Positions 23,317-32,309 of a DNA stretch of 35,769 nt are shown piece after piece; positions within the stretch are counted from its first letter, which is position 1; each line of letters opens with the position of its first letter. The notes beneath the pieces were generated by a model that saw nothing but the letters and a program-made list of their open reading frames with translations, had not been told where the DNA came from and did no database searches. The DNA comes from Thermodesulfobacteriota bacterium. Lineage in GTDB: Bacteria; Desulfobacterota; WTBG01; CAIYCZ01; CAIRTM01. The position numbers were made by a program, and so were the translations under genes. The stretch is taken from positions 1 to 35,769 of the forward strand of contig JANQGV010000058.1 in the NCBI GenBank assembly GCA_028282925.1, given 5' to 3'.

Positions 23317-23499
23317 TTATTCCTGCGCTGCTGGCAGACGTATTGCCAGCGCCGGGCACATGTCGATACACTGCTTGCACTCTATGCAGAAAGCCTGGTT
23401 CACCTCTGCAGTTTCTCGAAGTTCAAGAGCACCCGGCGTGCAGACATCGCTGCAGCAGCCGCACCCTACACATACGTCGGTATCGATTTTTACCGCCAT
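23317..23499 (-). CDS. 2[4Fe-4S] ferredoxin
   Basis: A 60-residue bacterial-type ferredoxin with two cluster motifs, CVGCGCCSDVCTPG and CIECKQCIDMCP, the usual spacing for two [4Fe-4S] clusters. It carries low-potential electrons in the cytoplasm. It lies between the FAD oxidoreductase (72 bp upstream) and the aldehyde:ferredoxin oxidoreductase fragment (22 bp downstream), so it was presumably the electron acceptor of that enzyme. AAGGAG-like purines (GGAAGGAGT) precede the ATG. Length and motifs are intact even though the enzyme gene is not. Confidence 0.92.
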   Translation of the reverse strand: MAVKIDTDVCVGCGCCSDVCTPGALELRETAEVNQAFCIECKQCIDMCPALAIRLPAAQE

Positions 23500-23571
23500 A
23501 TTTAAAAACTCCTTCCGTCGTTTCGAGCGAGTTGGTTACGTTTCTTTATGGTGCAGTCGGGCACGAACGGT

Positions 23572-24843
23572 TCACAGCATATCGCTGAGCGACGCCTGGG
23601 CACCGGTCATCTTTTCATACACCTCGGGCCGTTCCGCCTGAATCTGTTCGCTGTGCCTGAAAAGTGCATCCCACATAATCTTGGGGGACCGGTACTGGTT
23701 ATAGGTACCCTCCAGGCGCTCTCCTTCTATCAGTCCGAATAAAAAGTCGAGTTCTTCATCGGTGTATTTGGGAACCAGCGCAAATCCCTGGGCAACTCGC
23801 ATGAAATCCTCGCCCAGGAACTCAAAAGAACTCTGCCACCAGCGGGTATATGCATCAAAACCGCCGTAACCGGCAATTTCTTCGGCAACAGCATGGCCGG
23901 CCCGGTAACCGCACATGAGCGCACCCTGGGTTTCCACTTCAACATAGGCGGCCGCATCACCCACGAACAACGTATTACCTTTCCAGGGCACTGCCAGTGG
24001 ACTGAACGTTTTAATACTGCAACCGACTTTTTTTACGAGCTGTGCGTTTTGAAATTCCGGGGCCAGAGCACCCACCGTGGTAACATTGTTGAATATGTCC
24101 GGTGGTGGATACTGTTTATTTCCGGTACAGATGACATATCCCACCTCTTCACTCTCGATTGACGGGCCGATCATAATAGGGGCAAGCCCTTTGTAGCTGC
24201 GCCCGAAATAGGTTTTCATGGCCGTGGGATCGTACACACCGATACCTTCCAGGTAATACATAATGCACAGGGCCGTGGCAAAATACCGACGCCCTTTGTT
24301 GATGTCCAGGGCCTCCCCCACACCGGTATTGACCCCGTCGGCGGCAATCAGCTTGCGGGCTTTCATAATCTCGTGATGCCCATCGTGCATAACGGCAATT
24401 TCAACACCCTTTTCCTCGTCACCGGCACCAAAAGCGACCGTCCCCATAAAAAAGCGCACACCGGCCTGCGAACACTCCTGCATAAGCCCCTCCAGCAAGC
24501 GGCCTTTGTCGAACTTAACCACAATCGGCCTGCGGTCTTCATAGGCAAAATGGATAGTTTTGCCGCCCGGGGAGATATAGTATTTATCATGTATGTCTTT
24601 TTTAGGGCCGTCGTAGGAAACGTCGAATCCGTTTTTGGTAAATACTATTCTATCGCTGAGAACCTCTATTGTGTCTCCTGAGTAGTTTTCGTCCATAATA
24701 AACTGTTCGCAGCAGGCGCGGGTTATTTTGGAGATATCCTTGCGCTTTTCAATCACGGCCACCTTCAACCCCTGTTCCGCGGCGGTTTTGGCGGCCAAAA
24801 GCCCCCCCGGCCCGGCCCCGACCACTATAAGGTCATATGTCAT
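23572..24843 (-). CDS. FAD-dependent oxidoreductase, geranylgeranyl reductase-like family
   Basis: A 423-residue flavoprotein. The N-terminal dinucleotide fold VVGAGPGGLLAAKTAAEQG binds FAD. The middle AADGVNTGVGEAL and the late GDAAAYVEVETQGALMCGYRAG are the conserved FAD segments of the geranylgeranyl-reductase/FixC-type group. These enzymes reduce isoprenoid double bonds or pass electrons between ferredoxin and quinones. No membrane segment is present. Heading an operon with a ferredoxin and a former aldehyde:ferredoxin oxidoreductase, it more likely worked as an electron-transfer partner than in lipid synthesis. AGGAGAACGGT lies just before the ATG. Confidence 0.8.
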   Translation of the reverse strand: MTYDLIVVGAGPGGLLAAKTAAEQGLKVAVIEKRKDISKITRACCEQFIMDENYSGDTIEVLSDRIVFTKNGFDVSYDGPKKDIHDKYYISPGGKTIHFAYEDRRPIVVKFDKGRLLEGLMQECSQAGVRFFMGTVAFGAGDEEKGVEIAVMHDGHHEIMKARKLIAADGVNTGVGEALDINKGRRYFATALCIMYYLEGIGVYDPTAMKTYFGRSYKGLAPIMIGPSIESEEVGYVICTGNKQYPPPDIFNNVTTVGALAPEFQNAQLVKKVGCSIKTFSPLAVPWKGNTLFVGDAAAYVEVETQGALMCGYRAGHAVAEEIAGYGGFDAYTRWWQSSFEFLGEDFMRVAQGFALVPKYTDEELDFLFGLIEGERLEGTYNQYRSPKIMWDALFRHSEQIQAERPEVYEKMTGAQASLSDML

Positions 24844-25312
24844 ACCGTTCTCCTGTTTTTGTAGGTAGTGCTGTATACGATGTGTTGCCTGCCGGGTGCT
24901 CCGGAACCCGGCACAGCGTCACATGCGATTTCTGCCGGAAACCATTCGTTGCCGGCCCCGTGTATCGGTTTATCCGCTCAATATACCTTTTTATTACCGC
25001 GGCATGCCAGCCTTTTTTTCACAGGAACAGGTCCGCATAACGGCACCCTGTCCACTGCCTGCGGACAAATCCCGCCCGGCAAGACAAAACAGACCACAAA
25101 GGTTGCCGGAAAACAAACGGGATAACTTCATAATATACTATTCTAACTTAAGTAATTAAAAATAGTAACCGATTTGTGATAGTGGCATGATATTGGCATT
25201 TTTTGATACTAATTTTATCAGGTTTTCATGCCGGTCGCACGTGGCCGAAGCAGCAGTGTCGCGCCTCTTTTTGGGCGGTAGCGCACAGTGATACAACAGG
25301 AGAGGAACACAC
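24844..25312. promoter_or_regulatory. Divergent intergenic region with dyads
   Basis: This 469-bp region lies between the FAD oxidoreductase (minus) and the hybrid kinase (plus). It shows a perfect 8-bp stem TGCCGGGT/ACCCGGCA (24890-24897 with 24906-24913, loop of 8) in the leader of the minus-strand operon. A GTCCGCA/TGCGGAC dyad follows (25031-25037 with 25060-25066), then an AT-rich tract with ACTATT/AATAGT (25137-25142 with 25161-25166), then the sigma-54-like promoter listed separately. Short plus-strand frames here have no ribosome site or recognisable content. Confidence 0.4.
25183..25198 (+). promoter_or_regulatory. Candidate sigma-54 promoter for the hybrid kinase operon
   Basis: TGGCATG-ATAT-TGGCA matches the -24/-12 consensus TGGCACG-N4-TTGCA at all but two positions with exact spacing. 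Transcription would start near 25210, about 100 bases before the ATG at 25313. No activator site resembling the TGTCGTA palindromes of the other locus is seen upstream. Confidence 0.6.
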
Positions 25313-28300
25313 ATGGGCGGATTACAAATAGGCCAGCGGCTGCTGGCAGGCTTTGGACTGGTTATTCTACTGGCTGTTCTGCTGGGAGTCGTTGCCGTCG
25401 TCAAGATGAACACCCAGGCCGACATTGCCTCACAAATGTATGACCACCCCCTCGTCGTCAGCAACGCCGTCCGTGAGATCAAAGCAAACATTAATGCCAT
25501 GGACAGGTTCATGAAAGACATAGCCCTGTCCCGTTCCAAGGAAGAGATAGACAAAGCCGCGGCCCGCATCCAGACGTACGAGCAGGACACCTTGCGGCTT
25601 TTCGGCATCGTAACGGAGCGGTTCCTGGGCGATCCCGGCGATGTCGACAAGGCACGCCGGGCCTTCATGGACTGGCGCGGCATCCGCGAAGAGATTATTG
25701 CACTGACAAAAAAAGGCGACACATTTGCGGCCGCCTCCGCCACACGGGACAAGAGTGCCCCACACATGGACTCCATAGATAAAAAAATGCAGATCATGGT
25801 CGACTTTGCCGGCAAAACATCTGAAACCTTTTACCGGAACGCCGAAAGAACCAGGGCCGCAAACATCACAACCATGCTGGCGCTTGTGCTTGCAACCGCT
25901 GTTCTGGGCATCGCAATCTCATGGACCATTGCCCGCAGTATCACCGCTCCCCTTGAAAAACTCATCCCCCTGGCCACGGATGTGGCCGACGGATCGGCAG
26001 CTACAGCGCTTGACAACAGGCGCAGTGATGAAGTCGGCCGGATCATTGAATGTTTCAACAGTATCGTCGCTTCCAACAACATGATTATGTCCCAGGCCCG
26101 GGCCCTCTCCCTCGGCGATTACTCTCAAGACATCAATTTACGCTCGGAAAAAGATGAGCTGGGCCGGGCGTTGCAGGGCATGACCACGGCGTTGCGTGAA
26201 TCCGGCGTAGAAAACCGGCGTCAAAACTGGATCAAAACCGGGCAAAACGAGCTGAACGAGAAAATGCTCGCTTACCAGGACATTGCCGCGCTGAGTAACA
26301 ACATTATAACGTTTCTGTCAAAATACCTGGGCGTCCAGGTAGGCGCCCTGTATCTCTATCATCAGGAGGAACAGGAACTGCGGATGACCGGGAGTTACGC
26401 CTTCACCAGGCGGAAACAACTGGGCAATGTCATCCGCCCCGGCGAGGGTCTGGTCGGACAGGCCGCGCTTGAGCGTGAAATCATATCGGTCACCGACCTG
26501 CCGGAAGATTACACCCGGATAGCCTCGGCAATCGGTGACACCATACCGCGCAATGTCGTTGTGATGCCGCTGAAGCATGCCGGCACCCTTACCGGCATCA
26601 TCGAGTTGGGAACCGTCCGTGAGCTGTCGGACCAGGCAATCGATTTTCTGCATACCGTCGCGGAAAACATCTCCATTGCCCTTGATTCGGCAACAGCCCG
26701 CAAACAAATGGAGGCCCTCCTGACCCGCACCCAACAGCAAACGGAAGATTTGCGGGCCGGACAGGAAGAACTGCGCCAGACCAACGAGGAACTGGCCGAA
26801 CAGACCGGCGCCCTGAGAGCCTCGGAAGAAAAACTCCAGGCCCAGCAGGAAGAACTGCGCCAGACCAACGAAGAGCTGCAGGAACAGACCAGGCTGCTTG
26901 GAGAACAGAAGACCTCCATTCAGAACAAAAACCGGGAGCTGGAAACGGCGCGCAAACTCATTGAAGAAAAAGCACGGGACCTGGAAATGTCCAGTAAGTA
27001 TAAATCTGAATTCCTGGCCAATATGTCCCATGAGCTGCGCACGCCTCTCAACAGCATTCTGCTGCTCTCGAAAATGTTGGCCGAAAACAAGGCCGGCCGG
27101 TTGACGCAGAAACAGACTGAGTTCGCCCGGACCATCAACTCGTCCGGGACCGAACTCATGGAGCTTATCAACGAAATTCTTGATCTGTCGAAAATAGAAT
27201 CGGGCAAATTTGAAATTCATAACGAAGCGATCTCGCTGAAAGAGTTTACCCGGCGCATGGAGCGGCACTTCAAGCACCTCGCACAGCAAAAGAATATTGC
27301 CTTTTCAATAACAATCAGTCCCGAAAGTCCTGAAGAGATATGTACTGATCGTCAACGGTTGGAGCAAATCATTAAAAACCTGCTGTCGAACGCATTTAAA
27401 TTCACCACAGAAGGGCAGATAACCCTCAGCGTAGGTCGACCGGCTCCGCAAACCCGGTTGCCTGCCGGAAACCATCCTGAAAAAACCATTGCTTTCAACG
27501 TCTCCGATACCGGTACGGGCATTTCTGTCGACAACCACAAGAATATTTTCGAGGCCTTTCAGCAGGCCGACGGCACAACCAGCAGAAAGTACGGCGGTAC
27601 CGGTCTCGGTCTCGCCATATCCAGAGAGCTTGCCGGGCGCCTCGGCGGTGACATACATCTGGAAAGCGAGCCGGGACAGGGCAGCACATTCACCCTTTTT
27701 CTCCCTGAAAACACCCGGCAAGAAAACTCTGCACCTGCTCCCGATACAGCCCGCCAACCCATTGTAACCATGCAGCCGGAGCCGGTGCAAAGCAAACCCT
27801 CCACGGAGCCGGAACTGATTCCCGATGACAGGAAAAAAATATCGCCGGGTGACAAAGCAATCCTTATCGTTGAAGATGACCCGAATTTCGCAAAAACATT
27901 GTGTGAATTATCCCGGGAACGTGATTTCAGGGTGCTCGTTGCCGGAGACGGCGAGACCGGTCTTCACTTTGCCGATTATTACCGGCCCAGCGCCGTTATT
28001 CTGGACATCGACCTGCCCGGCATGGACGGTTGGGAGGTGATGGCCCGCCTGAAAGAAAATGCCGAAACACGGCATATCCCCGTTCATTTCATATCAGGAT
28101 ACGATAAGGAAATAGATGCACGCAAAATGGGGGCCATCGGCTATATAACAAAACCGGTTACCATGTCTGCGATCGATACGGCCTTTGAGAAAATAGAATC
28201 AATGCTGGCTAGAAAAGTCAAGACCCTCCTGGTAATAGAAGATAACGACCCGCAGCGTAAAAGCATTGTTGAACTGATCGGCGATGGTGATGTCAAAACA

Positions 28301-29023
28301 ACTGAAGCCGCCAACGGCAATGACGCATATGCGCTGCTGAAAAAAAAGGCGTTCGACTGCATGATTCTCGATCTCGGCCTGCCGGATATATCCGGGGTCG
28401 ACTTCCTCAAAAAGATCAAGGACGATGATACCATACCCTATATCCCTGTTATTGTGTATACCGGTAAAGAGCTTACCGGGCGGGAAGAAAGCATGATAAA
28501 TCAGTACGCGGAAAAACTCATCATCAAGGGGACCAAATCAGCCGAAAAACTCATTAATGAATCAACCCTCTTTTTACACCGTATTGAACAGGATTTGCCG
28601 CTGCAAAAGCGCCGTATCCTGCAGTTGATGCATGATAAGGAAACCGCCTTCCACAATAAAACCGTTCTTATTGTGGACGACGACATGCGCAACGTCTATG
28701 CCTTGAGTAACGTGCTTGAGGACAAGGGAATCAAAACCATCGTTGCAAAAGACGGTAAGGACGGGCTGAACCGGCTTAAGGAGTCCGACGGCGTAGACCT
28801 GGTGCTTATGGATATTATGATGCCGGAAATGGACGGCTACGAGGCAATGCAAAACATCAGAAAAGACTCTGCGTACCGGCATCTCCCCGTCATTGCCCTG
28901 ACCGCAAAAGCAATGGCGGGCGACCGGAAAAAATGCATCGAAGCCGGCGCAAACGATTATCTGGCGAAGCCGGTCGACACCGAAAAGCTCCTGTCCATGC
29001 TGAGGGTATGGCTGTATGGGTGA
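25313..29023 (+). CDS. Hybrid sensor histidine kinase: 4HB sensor-HAMP-GAF-kinase-REC-REC-REC
   Basis: A 1236-residue membrane kinase. Helix 1 (~9-31), a periplasmic four-helix bundle of the chemoreceptor type (~32-183) and helix 2 (~184-206) lead to a HAMP with a second HAMP-like repeat (~207-310). A GAF domain (~325-460) and a long Gln/Glu-rich coiled coil (~464-565) follow. The kinase core has His573 in MSHELRTPLN, NLLSNAFKFT, DTGTGIS and GGTGLGLAIS. Three receiver domains carry phospho-acceptors D898, D1020 and D1167. All catalytic parts look intact. An AGGAGAGGAA ribosome site precedes the ATG. It heads an operon with cheR, cheB and a REC-GGDEF gene (gaps 41, overlap, 30 bp). CheR/CheB next to a kinase with a receptor-like input suggests methyl-adaptation of the kinase itself, perhaps in the coiled coil. 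Confidence 0.94.
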   Translation: MGGLQIGQRLLAGFGLVILLAVLLGVVAVVKMNTQADIASQMYDHPLVVSNAVREIKANINAMDRFMKDIALSRSKEEIDKAAARIQTYEQDTLRLFGIVTERFLGDPGDVDKARRAFMDWRGIREEIIALTKKGDTFAAASATRDKSAPHMDSIDKKMQIMVDFAGKTSETFYRNAERTRAANITTMLALVLATAVLGIAISWTIARSITAPLEKLIPLATDVADGSAATALDNRRSDEVGRIIECFNSIVASNNMIMSQARALSLGDYSQDINLRSEKDELGRALQGMTTALRESGVENRRQNWIKTGQNELNEKMLAYQDIAALSNNIITFLSKYLGVQVGALYLYHQEEQELRMTGSYAFTRRKQLGNVIRPGEGLVGQAALEREIISVTDLPEDYTRIASAIGDTIPRNVVVMPLKHAGTLTGIIELGTVRELSDQAIDFLHTVAENISIALDSATARKQMEALLTRTQQQTEDLRAGQEELRQTNEELAEQTGALRASEEKLQAQQEELRQTNEELQEQTRLLGEQKTSIQNKNRELETARKLIEEKARDLEMSSKYKSEFLANMSHELRTPLNSILLLSKMLAENKAGRLTQKQTEFARTINSSGTELMELINEILDLSKIESGKFEIHNEAISLKEFTRRMERHFKHLAQQKNIAFSITISPESPEEICTDRQRLEQIIKNLLSNAFKFTTEGQITLSVGRPAPQTRLPAGNHPEKTIAFNVSDTGTGISVDNHKNIFEAFQQADGTTSRKYGGTGLGLAISRELAGRLGGDIHLESEPGQGSTFTLFLPENTRQENSAPAPDTARQPIVTMQPEPVQSKPSTEPELIPDDRKKISPGDKAILIVEDDPNFAKTLCELSRERDFRVLVAGDGETGLHFADYYRPSAVILDIDLPGMDGWEVMARLKENAETRHIPVHFISGYDKEIDARKMGAIGYITKPVTMSAIDTAFEKIESMLARKVKTLLVIEDNDPQRKSIVELIGDGDVKTTEAANGNDAYALLKKKAFDCMILDLGLPDISGVDFLKKIKDDDTIPYIPVIVYTGKELTGREESMINQYAEKLIIKGTKSAEKLINESTLFLHRIEQDLPLQKRRILQLMHDKETAFHNKTVLIVDDDMRNVYALSNVLEDKGIKTIVAKDGKDGLNRLKESDGVDLVLMDIMMPEMDGYEAMQNIRKDSAYRHLPVIALTAKAMAGDRKKCIEAGANDYLAKPVDTEKLLSMLRVWLYG
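26762..26890 (+). repeat. 84-bp-period repeat in the kinase coiled coil
   Basis: The segment encoding QEELRQTNEELxEQT occurs at 26762 and again at 26846, nearly identical in DNA. The period of 84 bp equals 28 residues, exactly four heptads, so duplication or loss would keep the coiled coil in register. Confidence 0.75.
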
Positions 29024-29064
29024 GACGGTTAAGCGGTCAAGAAATATCAAACAGGGCGTAAAAC

Positions 29065-29916
29065 ATGATACAGTCGGTCCCGGACGACCCGCATAGCGAG
29101 CAAAAACAGAACGAGTCGATTGAAATACAATTGCTTCTTGAAGCAATATATCTGAAATACGGATATGATTTCAGGAATTATGCCTGTGCATCCATTAAAA
29201 GGCGGATCGTGCGCAAAATGGACCTGGAAAACATTCCTACCCTGGCCGATATGCAGCACCGGCTCCTCTATGATCTCGATTTTTTTGAAACGCTGCTCAT
29301 GGACCTTTCAATCAATGTGACTGAAATGTTCCGTGATCCTTCGTTCTACAAAGCCCTGCGCGAAAAGGTACTGCCGGCCCTGCAGGGTACCCCGTTTATA
29401 AAAATATGGATTGCCGGGTGTGCAACCGGGGAAGAGGCCTATTCCGTCGCCGTCATACTGCAAGAAACAGGGCTGTACGATGCATGCAGAGTCTATGCAA
29501 CCGATTTCAACGAAAAAGCGCTCCAGCAGGCAAAAGAAGGAATCTATACGGCCGAAACAATACGGCAAAGCACCCATAACTACAAACTGGCCGGCGGTGC
29601 TGCCTCCTTTACCGACTACTATACCGCCCGGTATGATAATGCCATCATTGATCAGTCGTTAAAAAAAAATGTGGTTTTTTCAGACCATAACCTGGTGACC
29701 GACAGCGACTTCGGTGAAATGAATATCATTATCTGCCGCAATGTCCTGATCTATTTTAACCGTACACTGCAGGACCGTGTTTTTCAATTGTTCCACACAA
29801 GTCTGCCGCCGGGCGGTTTCCTGTGTCTCGGATCGAAAGAGAGTATCGGTTTGTCGGAATACGCCGACAGGTTTGATCACATTATTCCCAGAGAAAAAAT
29901 ATACCGGAAAAAATGA
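29065..29916 (+). CDS. cheR: CheR-type protein glutamate methyltransferase
   Basis: A SAM-dependent methyltransferase of the CheR family, 283 residues. The N-terminal helical CheR domain (~25-85; YGYDFRNYACASIKRRI, then SINVTEMFRDPSFY) recognises the substrate. The catalytic domain has the SAM-binding IWIAGCATGEEAYS, acidic ATDFNEKAL, and IIICRNVLIYF, all canonical. It normally methylates glutamates on chemoreceptors, but no MCP signalling domain is encoded in the window, so the target is probably the adjacent hybrid kinase. It overlaps cheB by ATGA, implying coupled translation. Confidence 0.94.
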   Translation: MIQSVPDDPHSEQKQNESIEIQLLLEAIYLKYGYDFRNYACASIKRRIVRKMDLENIPTLADMQHRLLYDLDFFETLLMDLSINVTEMFRDPSFYKALREKVLPALQGTPFIKIWIAGCATGEEAYSVAVILQETGLYDACRVYATDFNEKALQQAKEGIYTAETIRQSTHNYKLAGGAASFTDYYTARYDNAIIDQSLKKNVVFSDHNLVTDSDFGEMNIIICRNVLIYFNRTLQDRVFQLFHTSLPPGGFLCLGSKESIGLSEYADRFDHIIPREKIYRKK

Positions 29917-30485
29917 CCACTCGACCCTTCAGACACGAATGCATTGTGATCGGGGTCTCCGCCGGCGGGATGGAGGCGTTACAAAAGGTCCTGACGGTGC
30001 TGGATGCAGGGTTTTCATTGCCGGTCGTCATCGTTCAGCATGAAGCGGCAACCTCCGGTGGTTTTCTCGCTCACTTTCTGGCCGGTAAATGCGCATTACC
30101 GGCCAAGCAGGCCGAAGATAAGGAAAAGCTTGTCCCGGGCACGATCTACGTGGCCCCGCCGGACTATCACCTGCTGATTGAGAACGACCGGACCCTGGCT
30201 TTGTCCATTGATGCGCCGGTTAATTACGCCCGGCCGTCCATTGATGTGCTTTTTGAAACCGCCGCCGATGCGTACGGCCGAGCCCTTGCAGGGGTCATAC
30301 TGACCGGGGCCAGTGTCGACGGCAGCCGGGGTCTGAAAAAAATAAAGGATGCAGGGGGCCTCACCATCGTGCAGGACCCGCAAACGGCTGAAGCCTCGTA
30401 CATGCCCCGGGCGGCCCTGGCAGCCGTTGAAGTCGATTATGTGCTGAAACTGGAAGAGATCGGGCATTTCTTAAGTGCCCTGTGA
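29913..30485 (+). CDS. cheB: Stand-alone CheB-type protein-glutamate methylesterase
   Basis: A 190-residue methylesterase domain without the receiver domain that controls classical CheB. The catalytic triad is visible: Ser16 in GVSAGG, His43 in VQHEA and Asp136 in TGASVDGSRG, plus the conserved YVAPPDYHLL and ARPSIDVLF segments. It would remove methyl esters added by the adjacent CheR. Lacking its own receiver, it may be constitutive or regulated by contact with another receiver protein of the operon. The start overlaps the cheR stop. Confidence 0.92.
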   Translation: MTTRPFRHECIVIGVSAGGMEALQKVLTVLDAGFSLPVVIVQHEAATSGGFLAHFLAGKCALPAKQAEDKEKLVPGTIYVAPPDYHLLIENDRTLALSIDAPVNYARPSIDVLFETAADAYGRALAGVILTGASVDGSRGLKKIKDAGGLTIVQDPQTAEASYMPRAALAAVEVDYVLKLEEIGHFLSAL

Positions 30486-30515
30486 TGAATACGTAACCCA
30501 TGAAAGAGTCCACTG

Positions 30516-32168
30516 ATGCAGTCAATGCAAACGGCAAAAATCCTGCTGGTCGACGACCGTTCGGAAAACCTCCTGGCTCTGGAGAGCCTGCTTGAAAGCC
30601 CTGGCGTTGAAACCGTAACCGCGACCTCGGGAAACGAGGCCCTCACGCATATGCTCGGCCATGACTTTGCCCTGGTACTCCTTGATGTACAAATGCCCGA
30701 CATGGACGGTTTTGAAACCGCCGAATTCATGCGCAGCAGGGATACGACAAAAGACGTACCCATTATTTTCGTCAGTGCCGTCAACCAAGACCACAACTAT
30801 ATTTTCAAGGGCTATGAACAGGGGGCCGTCGATTACATGTTCAAACCCCTGGACGAATATATTCTTAAAAGCAAGGTACAGATATTCCTCAACCTGTACC
30901 GCCAGAAAAAGGCATATGAGCAAACGACCCTGGAACTCTCCCGTGCCGTAGACGAGCTTCAAAAAGCCAATAAAACCATTGTCGAGCAGCAAAAATCGGT
31001 TATTGAAGAAGAGCGTTTGAAGCTGCTGCTCCAGATGGCAGGGGCCACCGCCCATGAAATGAACCAGCCGCTGACTGCATTGCTGGGCGGCATTGATCTT
31101 ATCAACTTACACCTGCAGGACCCGGAGAAGCTGCCCGACGACCTCCGCCTGGTTAAAGACGCCGGCAAGCGAATTGAAAATATTGTGCGCAAAATTCAGA
31201 ATGTGCGCAGGGTCGAGACGGTTCCGTATGTAAGCAACAACTCCATTATAAATTTCGACCAGAAGATCAAAATACTTTCGGTCGAGGACTCTCCTGAATT
31301 TTTTGAGTTACTGAATAGAATCATCAAGAAAAATCCGGGCATGCAGGCCTATAATGCACCTGACTGTGCCGCTGCCCGGAGGATGATCGAGGAAGAAGAT
31401 TATGACCTGATCCTGCTTGACCATGTGTTACCTGACGGAAATGCTTTCGATGTTATGGAGGCTCTCAGGCAAAACAACAGCCCGACACCGGTCATCGTTA
31501 TAACCGGCCACGCTGATGAAGTGACCGCTTCCCAGGCCATCCAGGCCGGTGCGGCCGATTATTTGAACAAAAAAGAAGTTACCGGGGAATCACTTCATCA
31601 AAGCATTAACAATATCCTTGAGAAACAGCGGCTCCAGATGGAAATACGGGCCGCCATGGGTAAAATGGCTGAAATGGCGACAACCGATGAATTGACCAAA
31701 CTCTACAACCGCCGGTATTGCACCGAAGCCCTGGAGCGCGATATTGCCCGCACATCCAGGTACGGCGGCGAACTGACCGTCTGCTTGATCGACCTTGATA
31801 ATTTCAAAAAAATCAATGACTCCTACGGCCATGCGGCCGGTGATGTTGTGCTGACGGAAGTCGCAAAACTGCTGACCAAGAACATGCGAACGGCCGATTG
31901 TCTCGGCCGCTATGGTGGCGAGGAATTTCTGGCAATTCTGCCCAACACCAATTGCGACAGCACCGCACTTGTCTGCGAGCGTTTTCGAAAAGCCGTGGCA
32001 AACCACGCTTTTGCTTTCAATGAAGTCCATTTCCAGATTACCGTCAGCATCGGAATCGCCCAAATGGAAGACAACCGGTTATCCATGACGGATCTGATCA
32101 ACAGGGCCGATCAAGCTCTTTACAAAGCCAAAGAAGCGGGCCGTAACCGGATTGAGGTATACACGTAA
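30516..32168 (+). CDS. REC-DHp-REC-GGDEF diguanylate cyclase
   Basis: A 550-residue soluble regulator. Receiver 1 (~8-125) has D57. A coiled coil leads to a dimerisation/phosphotransfer helix pair with His180 in TAHEMNQPL. No ATPase domain follows; instead receiver 2 (~250-365) has D302. The GGDEF domain (~385-548) has the active motif GGEEF at 467-471 and a product-inhibition site RTAD exactly five residues before it. It should make cyclic di-GMP from two GTP. The kinase-like histidine cannot autophosphorylate in cis, so it probably relays phosphate between the receivers or accepts it from the hybrid kinase upstream. It is the last gene of the operon begun at 25313. Confidence 0.93.
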   Translation: MQSMQTAKILLVDDRSENLLALESLLESPGVETVTATSGNEALTHMLGHDFALVLLDVQMPDMDGFETAEFMRSRDTTKDVPIIFVSAVNQDHNYIFKGYEQGAVDYMFKPLDEYILKSKVQIFLNLYRQKKAYEQTTLELSRAVDELQKANKTIVEQQKSVIEEERLKLLLQMAGATAHEMNQPLTALLGGIDLINLHLQDPEKLPDDLRLVKDAGKRIENIVRKIQNVRRVETVPYVSNNSIINFDQKIKILSVEDSPEFFELLNRIIKKNPGMQAYNAPDCAAARRMIEEEDYDLILLDHVLPDGNAFDVMEALRQNNSPTPVIVITGHADEVTASQAIQAGAADYLNKKEVTGESLHQSINNILEKQRLQMEIRAAMGKMAEMATTDELTKLYNRRYCTEALERDIARTSRYGGELTVCLIDLDNFKKINDSYGHAAGDVVLTEVAKLLTKNMRTADCLGRYGGEEFLAILPNTNCDSTALVCERFRKAVANHAFAFNEVHFQITVSIGIAQMEDNRLSMTDLINRADQALYKAKEAGRNRIEVYT

Positions 32169-32230
32169 TACCGTTACACCATCGATACCTCCCGCATCTT
32201 TATTCTTTATAAAAGCGTTAAAAATAGGCA

Positions 32231-32258
32231 TTGACATAGCGGGCGGCTTGGATATTAT
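32231..32258 (+). promoter_or_regulatory. Sigma-70-type promoter for the VIT1-like gene
   Basis: TTGACA (32231-32236) and TATTAT (32253-32258) are separated by 16 bases, about 50 bp before the ATG at 32310. No obvious Fur-like palindrome overlaps it. Confidence 0.6.
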
Positions 32259-32309
32259 TACAGGAATTGATCAGCATCCCTGCGCGAAATACCCCTGGAG
32301 AGCTGTTGC

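Noticed and set aside
26318-27289. 323-codon minus-strand frame
   Set aside because: Antisense to the GAF/coiled-coil/kinase part of the hybrid kinase; Phe/Leu-rich low-complexity product mirrors the Gln/Glu repeats.
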